5,857 bases of DNA, taken from NCBI GenBank assembly GCA_938045195.1, contig CALINC010000067.1, positions 1 through 5,857 on the forward strand. The letters are read 5' to 3'. Source of the DNA: an uncultured Treponema sp. GTDB lineage: Bacteria > Spirochaetota > Spirochaetia > Treponematales > Treponemataceae. A program made the position numbers and the translations under genes. Shown piece by piece: positions 1-3,377 of this stretch. The notes under the pieces were generated by a model, which worked only from the letters and a program-made list of their open reading frames with translations, was not told where the DNA came from and did no database searches. Every line of letters begins with the position of its first letter. Positions within the stretch are counted from its first letter, which is position 1.

Positions 1-66
1 CAGTATAAAAATGATGATATGATACATGCAGTTTTAAAAGCCAATAAAATAGATGGAAACATCTAA
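1..66 (+). CDS. 3' end of a cassette gene, product unknown (partial)
   Basis: Of the three forward frames, only this one stays open from the left edge; it reads 21 codons (ending KANKIDGNI) and stops at TAA 64-66. The other two frames stop within the first 21 bases. The stop codon lies inside the first arm of the attC site (ATCTAAC, 61-67), a common arrangement for integron cassette genes. The residue mix and AT-rich codons match the cassette genes downstream. Too little is visible to name a family. It is probably the last part of the gene in the cassette preceding the three complete ones. Confidence 0.5.
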   Translation, partial: QYKNDDMIHAVLKANKIDGNI

Positions 67-127
67 CACCCGCTTCAACGCTGACAAACGGGACTATGCC
101 CGTTTGCAGGTTAAGCGAATGTTAGAT
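61..127 (+). repeat. attC recombination site 1
   Basis: Integron attC site. The outer boxes are ATCTAAC (61-67) and GTTAGAT (121-127). The inner boxes are CGCTTCAAC (71-79) and GTTAAGCG (110-117), which pair apart from one unpaired C in the left box; that is an extrahelical G on the bottom strand, the base integrases use to choose the strand. The centre is a perfect 8-bp stem, CAAACGGG (85-92) with CCCGTTTG (99-106). Recombination would cut between G121 and T122. Orientation places the mobile gene to the left of the site, so genes run left to right. Confidence 0.88.
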
Positions 128-130
128 GGA

Positions 131-146
131 CACCGCTATTGCGGTG
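131..146. repeat. Cassette 5' palindrome, copy 1
   Basis: CACCGC (131-136), loop TATT, GCGGTG (141-146): a perfect 6-bp stem beginning 10 bases after the G of GTTAGAT. The same element sits at the same offset in cassettes 2 and 3. No T run follows, so it is not an intrinsic terminator. Confidence 0.75.
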
Positions 147-167
147 CATAAAATAAAGGAGATAGAT

Positions 168-968
168 ATGACTGCGAAAAAAATTGTGAAGTTAAGCAAT
201 ATTTTATGCATTATATCAGTTATCGCATTATGTTATTGGGTATTCACATTTATTGTTATGAATGTTTTTGGTTTAAAAGTTTTTAGAAAAAATTTGACGG
301 AAACATTTTACTTGAGCATATTGGGAATATTGGCTTTGATGTTTGGTGCATTGATTACAAATATTATGTTCAATTTGACAAGAATAGCAGAAAAGCATAA
401 TAGTGATACTACTGATTTAAAACAAACTAATAATAAAATAATCTTGATTTGTTTTATAGCATTATTTCCAATAATTACGATTTTATTATTTGCAGGAGAT
501 TATCTGACAGCGAATAAAAAAGAATGTATGTTAGTACAATCTGCCGAATCAATAGTTGTTAGCAATAAAAATATTATTGATGAAATCATAAATTATGATT
601 TTACGAAGAAATGGATTAGTAATGCATCCACAAAACTCCAGCTCTCATCAAAACTGGATAGAAACTATAAGAATATCTCAATACTTGTTAGCGACTCAAT
701 CGATAATGTTCCCGTATTTTTGATATTTAATAGCTATGATTACACAACAAAGGACAGTAAGTATGAGCCCAATAAAGTTAATTTTATATTTCAGAGCGAT
801 ATAAAACAACGAGAGTATTTAGAGAAAGTGTTTCAAAATAATTTCTTAGAAAAGAACTTTAGTGCATATGATGGAAATTATGAAATGTTTTATCCTATAA
901 AACATAAGGATAAAATAATTGTTTTATATTTTCAAGATAGACAGCAGTATGGAAAAATAGGTAGTTAA
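168..968 (+). CDS. Cassette-encoded membrane protein with three predicted helices, function unknown
   Basis: I do not recognise a family. The 266-residue product has a lysine-rich start, then three hydrophobic segments at about 11-34, 47-69 and 91-110, and a hydrophilic domain of about 155 residues to the end. By the positive-inside rule the N-terminus and the loop at 70-90 are cytoplasmic, which would put the C-terminal domain outside the membrane. The C-terminal part alternates charged and aromatic-rich strands (FLIFNSYDY, KVNFIFQS, KIIVLYFQ), suggesting a mixed alpha/beta fold. There is no signal-peptidase motif. ATG 168 is chosen because AAGGAG (156-161) lies six bases upstream. An in-frame ATG at 126 lies inside the recombination box and would translate the palindrome, so it is unlikely. 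It is the only gene of its cassette. A sensor or an immunity-type membrane protein is possible but unsupported. Confidence 0.8.
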   Translation: MTAKKIVKLSNILCIISVIALCYWVFTFIVMNVFGLKVFRKNLTETFYLSILGILALMFGALITNIMFNLTRIAEKHNSDTTDLKQTNNKIILICFIALFPIITILLFAGDYLTANKKECMLVQSAESIVVSNKNIIDEIINYDFTKKWISNASTKLQLSSKLDRNYKNISILVSDSIDNVPVFLIFNSYDYTTKDSKYEPNKVNFIFQSDIKQREYLEKVFQNNFLEKNFSAYDGNYEMFYPIKHKDKIIVLYFQDRQQYGKIGS

Positions 969-976
969 TATTTTTC

Positions 977-1042
977 ATCTAACACCCGCTTCAACCTGAC
1001 ATTGCGGACAAGCCGCAAATGCAGGTCAAGCGAATGTTATAA
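977..1042 (+). repeat. attC recombination site 2
   Basis: Outer boxes ATCTAAC (977-983) and GTTATAA (1036-1042). The inner boxes CGCTTCAAC (987-995) and GTCAAGCG (1025-1032) pair around one unpaired C. One remaining A/C mismatch becomes a T-G wobble on the bottom strand, the strand that integrases fold. The central stem is TTGCGG (1002-1007) with CCGCAA (1013-1018), loop ACAAG. The outer boxes match imperfectly because the right one belongs to the next cassette. Confidence 0.87.
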
Positions 1043-1045
1043 CGA

Positions 1046-1064
1046 CACCACCTATACGGTGGTG
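1046..1064. repeat. Cassette 5' palindrome, copy 2
   Basis: CACCACC (1046-1052), loop TATAC, GGTGGTG (1058-1064): a perfect 7-bp stem beginning 10 bases after the G of GTTATAA. The arm sequence differs from copies 1 and 3 but the change is compensated on the other side, so pairing rather than sequence is kept. Confidence 0.75.
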
Positions 1065-1105
1065 AAGCAAAATAAGTAGTAATAGATTAAAAAGAATGAA
1101 CAAAT

Positions 1106-1975
1106 ATGGACTTTTCAAACCCATTTACATTAACCAGACAAATACTCGAAAAAGAATATAAAAAAGGAAAAGACACCTATGTTTATCATTATACAACAGG
1201 TGCCGGATTAAAAGGAATTATAAAGAGCCATGAATTATGGTTATCCCAAAGAGAATATATGAATGACGTGAAAGAGTATGAATATGCTAAAGAAATAATC
1301 ACTAAAATTCTTCAAAAACGATTTCAAAATGAAAAAGAATCAATATTAAAAAAATATGATATTACTTTTGAAAAGTTTTCAAGTCAGTTTATCTTTTCAA
1401 CTTCAACGGAAGAAGATTTAATAAGTATGTGGAGTTATTATTCACAATCAGAAGATTCTTATTGTATTCGCTTTAGCAGAAAAAAATTGATAAAATACTT
1501 TGGACAATTAGTCGATTGGGATAAATATTACTATGGAAGCCTTTTTTACAAAGAAGAAGAAATAGAAAAATTCATTTTTGATGTTTTTAATAAAGACATG
1601 TTCACAAATTTATTTGAATCTTTAGAAGCTGATATAAGTGATGACCAATTTTATCAAGCTAATATTCGAACTGCAATAAAATATATTTTTTCATTAATTA
1701 AGCAATTTGGTCATTATTCTGAAAAAGAATATAGATTTTCAATAGAAGAAAAGGATATAGAAAAAATTGACTTTGAGACAAAACGAGGACTTTTAGTTCC
1801 AACATTAAAACTTAAGCTAGAAAAAGAATTACCAATTGATACAATTTATATAGGTCCAAATTGTAATGAAAATCAATTTGAAATAATGAAACATAGTTTA
1901 GAGCAATTATTAGAAAGTGGAAACTATAAAATTGATAAGATAAAAATTGAAAAATCAAAATTGGCGATTAGATAA
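1106..1975 (+). CDS. DUF2971 family protein
   Basis: The 289-residue product matches the DUF2971 pattern. In order it has YHYT (27-30) followed by a glycine-containing helix (AGLKGIIK), LWLSQREYMND (44-54), SMWSYYS (107-113), a tyrosine-rich stretch near 141-148, YSEKEYRF (204-211) and IDTIYIGPN (244-252). The length suits a full-length member. The family's biochemical role is not established as far as I know. No signal peptide or membrane helix is visible, so it is probably cytoplasmic. The His-Tyr-Thr block, the Trp/Tyr block and the later Glu-rich block recall the order of catalytic motifs in some ADP-ribosyltransferases, but that is inference. ATG 1106 is kept because the conserved N-terminal region needs it; no good Shine-Dalgarno sequence precedes it, only A-rich sequence. 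An ATG at 1096 is in another frame. It is the sole gene of cassette 2. Confidence 0.85.
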   Translation: MDFSNPFTLTRQILEKEYKKGKDTYVYHYTTGAGLKGIIKSHELWLSQREYMNDVKEYEYAKEIITKILQKRFQNEKESILKKYDITFEKFSSQFIFSTSTEEDLISMWSYYSQSEDSYCIRFSRKKLIKYFGQLVDWDKYYYGSLFYKEEEIEKFIFDVFNKDMFTNLFESLEADISDDQFYQANIRTAIKYIFSLIKQFGHYSEKEYRFSIEEKDIEKIDFETKRGLLVPTLKLKLEKELPIDTIYIGPNCNENQFEIMKHSLEQLLESGNYKIDKIKIEKSKLAIR

Positions 1976-1983
1976 ATTTATCG

Positions 1984-2049
1984 TTATAACACAGTTTTCA
2001 AAGCCGACAAACAGGACAAGCCTGTTTGCGGTTTAAAACAATGTTAGCA
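1984..2049 (+). repeat. attC recombination site 3
   Basis: Outer boxes TTATAAC (1984-1990) and GTTAGCA (2043-2049). The inner arms GTTTTCAAAGCCG and CGGTTTAAAAC pair with an unpaired C and a second unpaired G on the left. The central stem is CAAACAGG with CCTGTTTG, loop ACAAG (the same loop as site 2). The inner box sequence differs from the CGCTT type of the other three sites, so this cassette probably has a different recent ancestry. Confidence 0.86.
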
Positions 2050-2052
2050 TGA

Positions 2053-2068
2053 CACCGCTTTCGCGGTG
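2053..2068. repeat. Cassette 5' palindrome, copy 3
   Basis: CACCGC (2053-2058), loop TTTC, GCGGTG (2063-2068), again starting 10 bases after the G of GTTAGCA. Read on the bottom strand the loop is GAAA, a stable GNRA tetraloop. An A run follows on the + strand, so it is not a + strand terminator. Confidence 0.75.
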
Positions 2069-2107
2069 CAAAAAAAAATAATTTTTTAAATTTTATTGTA
2101 GTAGGTA

Positions 2108-2141
2108 TTGATATTGTATCATAAAAATGGTACAATATAAT
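2108..2141 (+). promoter_or_regulatory. Sigma70-like promoter of the toxin-antitoxin cassette
   Basis: TTGATA (2108-2113), a 17-base spacer and TACAAT (2131-2136) match the sigma70 consensus at five of six bases each. An overlapping perfect TATAAT (2136-2141) could serve as an alternative -10. The expected start of transcription is near 2143, close to ATG 2142, so the toxin message may be leaderless or nearly so. AT-rich sequence at 2070-2100 could act as an UP element. The antitoxin probably represses here, as is usual for such operons, but no clear operator can be assigned. Confidence 0.6.
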
Positions 2142-2513
2142 ATGGATAAAGAAAATTGCTTGATATATGAAGGTGTCTTTTTTAGAATTGAATGGTTTTA
2201 TGATAAAGCAGGATATAGTCAAGCGTTTGAATACTTTAGAAAAGCATCACCTTATCAAAAACGAAAATTTCTTATGTTGGTAAAGAAAATAGGTGATTTC
2301 GGTAAAATATTTGATAAAACAAAATTCAGATATGAAGGAGATGAAATTTATGCATTTAAACCTCAGCCTGATAGATATTTATGTTTTTTTAAGAAAGGAA
2401 AGAAAATAATTGTAACAAATGGATTTTGTAAAAGAACGAATAAACTGCCGTTGGCAGAAAAGACAATCGCTTTAGAAAATAAAAAAATATATGAATATTT
2501 ATATGAGGAGTGA
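2142..2513 (+). CDS. higB: RelE/HigB superfamily toxin (phage Gp49-like)
   Basis: Likely toxin of a type II toxin-antitoxin pair; this family usually acts as a ribosome-dependent mRNA interferase. Counting from ATG 2142 the product has 123 residues, normal for the family. Diagnostic blocks are a basic helical region (YQKRKFLMLVKKIGDFG, 39-55), IYAFKPQPDRYLCFF (69-83) and TNGFCKRTNKLPLAE (92-106); the last is the GF-K-T-P-E signature of Gp49/HigB proteins. The basic residues in the two later blocks are the likely RNA-binding and catalytic ones. ATG 2127 is also in frame, five codons earlier, but lies upstream of the -10 boxes at 2131-2141. A transcript from the cassette promoter could not include it. 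Neither start has a clear Shine-Dalgarno. The toxin comes first and the antitoxin follows, the higBA order. The symbol reflects family and gene order, not proven orthology. Confidence 0.82.
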   Translation: MDKENCLIYEGVFFRIEWFYDKAGYSQAFEYFRKASPYQKRKFLMLVKKIGDFGKIFDKTKFRYEGDEIYAFKPQPDRYLCFFKKGKKIIVTNGFCKRTNKLPLAEKTIALENKKIYEYLYEE

Positions 2514-2520
2514 TGTGATT

Positions 2521-2796
2521 ATGGAAGAATCGACCTTTGATAAGTACATAAAAAATGATATAAAACAAAAAAAGAAGTTTGATAAAGAATATAATAACTT
2601 TCTACTATCGGAATTTATACTTGAAAAAATGGAAGAGGAAAATATATCTGTTAGAGAACTTGCAAGAAAGGCTGAAGTATCACCGACAATCATTCAAAAA
2701 TTACGAAATAATAAAACAGCAGATAAAATAAATTATCAAACTTTTTTATCTGTTGTAAATTCTCTTGGCTACAGGGTAAACATAGAAAGAATTTAA
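2521..2796 (+). CDS. higA: XRE-family antitoxin (HigA-like)
   Basis: Likely antitoxin that neutralises the upstream toxin and represses the operon. The 91-residue product has a charged N-terminal helix region (1-38) and then a helix-turn-helix: SVRELARKAEVSPTIIQKLRNNK (43-65). Here RELARKAEV is the first helix with its turn, and SPTIIQKLRNN is the recognition helix. The C-terminal FLSVVNSLGYRVNIERI fits the XRE antitoxin family. ATG 2521 is chosen because GAGGAG (2505-2510) lies ten bases upstream. In-frame starts at 2491, 2503 and GTG 2515 are alternatives; the first two would overlap the toxin. The gap to the toxin stop (2511-2513) is seven bases, which implies co-translation. The ribosome-binding site lies inside the last toxin codons. 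Confidence 0.85.
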   Translation: MEESTFDKYIKNDIKQKKKFDKEYNNFLLSEFILEKMEEENISVRELARKAEVSPTIIQKLRNNKTADKINYQTFLSVVNSLGYRVNIERI

Positions 2797-2799
2797 AAG

Positions 2800-2941
2800 T
2801 GCTAACACCCGCTTCCACCTGACATTTGTTTTGGCACGAAAGTTGCTTGCTGTGACTATACGGCACGGCAACTTTCGCGCCAACTTTGCCTTACGCTTCG
2901 CGATAGCAAAGCTACAAATGTAGGTTAAGTGGTAGTTAGAT
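2800..2941 (+). repeat. attC recombination site 4 (long, two-armed)
   Basis: Outer boxes TGCTAAC (2800-2806) and GTTAGAT (2935-2941). At 142 bases it is about twice as long as the other three. ACATTTGT (2822-2829) pairs with ACAAATGT further right, and inside that lie two more inverted repeats. One is a long arm, TTGGCACGAAAGTTGC (2830-2845) with GCAACTTTCGCGCCAA (one mismatch); the other is a shorter arm, CTTTGC with GCAAAG. The L boxes (CGCTTCCAC, GTTAAGTGG) pair worse than in the other sites, so recombination efficiency may differ. Confidence 0.8.
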
Positions 2942-2972
2942 AGACGAGTTGCAGGACGCAGCTGATAAGGAA

Positions 2973-3006
2973 GGCAACCGCTAAAAATATTTTTAATGCG
3001 GTTGCC
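2973..3006. other. Strong inverted repeat (hairpin)
   Basis: GGCAACCGC (2973-2981) pairs perfectly with GCGGTTGCC (2998-3006). The AT-rich interior contains AAAAAT/ATTTTT, which can extend the stem. No T run follows on either side, so it is a poor intrinsic terminator. It lies 32 bases past the array end, upstream of promoter P1. A Rho-dependent terminator, a protein-binding palindrome or a remnant recombination structure are all possible. Confidence 0.5.
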
Positions 3007-3058
3007 CTGAATAATTCCCTTGCGGCAGTAGACTTATCGTTCTAAAGGGTTTATACTG

Positions 3059-3086
3059 ATGACATAGGATAAAGAATTTCTATAAT
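3059..3086 (+). promoter_or_regulatory. Promoter P1 (sigma70-like)
   Basis: ATGACA (3059-3064), 16-base spacer, TATAAT (3081-3086): five and six matches to consensus. The predicted start is near 3093, just upstream of the ribosome-binding site at 3107. It would transcribe the short leader frame, the C run and the chemoreceptor gene. Confidence 0.55.
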
Positions 3087-3117
3087 ATAAAAAGATAGAA
3101 AAATTTAAGGAGAGTAC

Positions 3118-3146
3118 TTGACATGAAAAAAGAAAGCATGTATATT
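3118..3146 (+). promoter_or_regulatory. Promoter P2 (sigma70-like), start inside the C run
   Basis: TTGACA (3118-3123), 17-base spacer, TATATT (3141-3146): six and five matches with ideal spacing. The predicted start is near 3153, in the middle of the C run at 3148-3159. The -35 box overlaps the leader ATG (3123). Use of P2 would give a leader of about 225 bases before the chemoreceptor. Confidence 0.5.
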
Positions 3147-3167
3147 ACCCCCCCCCCCCATACATAA
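3123..3167 (+). CDS. Short leader reading frame through the C run (out of register)
   Basis: AAGGAG (3107-3112) and ATG 3123 form a normal translation start. With 12 C the frame reads MKKESMYITPPPHT and stops at TAA 3165-3167. With 11 or 14 C the same start would run into the open frame 3160-3363, giving an 80-codon product with 11 C, and end at TAG 3364-3366. That longer product would hold a hydrophobic stretch (ILALHITISLSILYAFIVLF) and a second one (FTLIILAASITHFTLV), so it would be a small membrane protein. In the third register it stops about six codons past the run. The 68-codon part has no ATG before its middle and cannot be translated without the run being in register. Its last third overlaps repetitive intergenic DNA, so an accidental open frame is possible. 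I recognise no family. Confidence 0.35.
   Translation: MKKESMYITPPPHT
3148..3159 (+). repeat. Homopolymer run of 12 C
   Basis: Twelve consecutive C in otherwise AT-rich DNA. Runs of this length slip during replication and are the usual substrate of phase variation. Poly-G runs of varying length upstream of tpr genes are known to affect transcription in Treponema pallidum. Here the run lies both in a leader reading frame and at the predicted start site of promoter P2. Confidence 0.9.
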
Positions 3168-3290
3168 TTTTCAATTAAAAATACTCGCACTACACATTAC
3201 AATTAGCCTGAGCATCCTCTACGCTTTTATTGTCTTATTCATTAACCTCAAATCCACAAGCAATTTTACATTAATCATTTTAGCGGCATC

Positions 3291-3362
3291 AATTACTCAT
3301 TTCACATTAGTGAATTACAAATTGAATGAATTACCCATTACAAATTACCAATTACTCATTAT
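3291..3362 (+). repeat. Degenerate ATTAC-rich direct repeats
   Basis: AATTACTCATT occurs at 3291-3301 and 3350-3360. Between them are variants such as GAATTACAAATT, GAATTACCCATT and AAATTACCAATT. The unit is roughly AATTAC plus 3-5 bases. Low-complexity repeats of this kind are typical of intergenic DNA. They end a few bases before the chemoreceptor ribosome-binding site. Confidence 0.6.
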
Positions 3363-3364
3363 TT

Positions 3365-3371
3365 AGGAGGG
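3365..3371 (+). promoter_or_regulatory. Ribosome-binding site of the chemoreceptor
   Basis: AGGAGGG lies six bases before ATG 3378, near the ideal sequence and spacing. The TAG at 3364-3366 that closes the alternative leader frame overlaps it, so ribosomes finishing that frame would end on this site. Confidence 0.8.
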
Positions 3372-3377
3372 TTTACA

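Larger units (their letters stand above)
122..1036 (+). mobile_element. Integron gene cassette 1 (membrane protein)
   Basis: A complete cassette bounded by the predicted cut points G121/T122 and G1036/T1037. It holds one gene and its own attC. As a closed circle its ends would rejoin as ATCTAAC (977-983) and GTTAGAT (121-127), which are exact reverse complements. The first 25 bases carry the GC-rich palindrome shared by the neighbouring cassettes. No promoter stands out, so the gene may depend on read-through. Confidence 0.8.
1037..2043 (+). mobile_element. Integron gene cassette 2 (DUF2971 protein)
   Basis: A complete cassette between the cut points G1036/T1037 and G2043/T2044. Its 5' motif GTTATAA (1036-1042) and 3' motif TTATAAC (1984-1990) are exact reverse complements, and neither matches the boxes of adjacent cassettes. 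This shows they come from one circle. It carries one gene, the shared 5' palindrome and attC site 3. Confidence 0.82.
2044..2935 (+). mobile_element. Integron gene cassette 3 (toxin-antitoxin pair)
   Basis: A complete cassette between the cut points G2043/T2044 and G2935/T2936. Its 5' motif GTTAGCA (2043-2049) is the exact reverse complement of its 3' motif TGCTAAC (2800-2806). It carries the shared palindrome, its own promoter, two genes and the long attC site 4. Two-gene cassettes with an internal promoter are typical of toxin-antitoxin cassettes, which are known to stabilise large arrays. Confidence 0.82.
2942..3377 (+). other. Leader region between array end and chemoreceptor gene
   Basis: 436 bases with no conventional long gene. 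From left to right it holds a strong hairpin (2973-3006), promoter P1 (3059-3086), a ribosome-binding site with a short reading frame, promoter P2 overlapping that ATG (3118-3146), a run of 12 C (3148-3159), an AT-rich stretch open in one frame for 68 codons (3160-3363), and degenerate ATTAC repeats near the chemoreceptor start. The cassette-type palindrome expected 10 bases after GTTAGAT is absent, so this is probably chromosomal flank and not another cassette. Confidence 0.6.

Noticed and set aside
131..146. Cassette palindrome as an intrinsic terminator
   Set aside because: No T run follows on the + strand in any copy; copy 3 is followed by an A run.
126..167. Start of the cassette 1 gene at ATG 126, adding 14 residues
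   Set aside because: This ATG lies in the recombination box and the added codons translate the shared palindrome. ATG 168 has a clear AAGGAG at the right distance.
2049..2081. Ten-codon frame starting in the cassette 3 recombination box (MTPLSRCKKK)
   Set aside because: No ribosome-binding site, upstream of the cassette's own promoter, and no equivalent in cassette 2.
1998..2222. Minus-strand open frame across attC site 3 and the toxin start
   Set aside because: It is the complement of a structured recombination site and the toxin gene, with low-complexity residues and no family resemblance.
61..2941. Repeated palindromic sites read as a CRISPR array
   Set aside because: The repeats are 66-142 bases, spaced by whole genes about 900-1000 bases apart, and have the box structure of integron attC sites.
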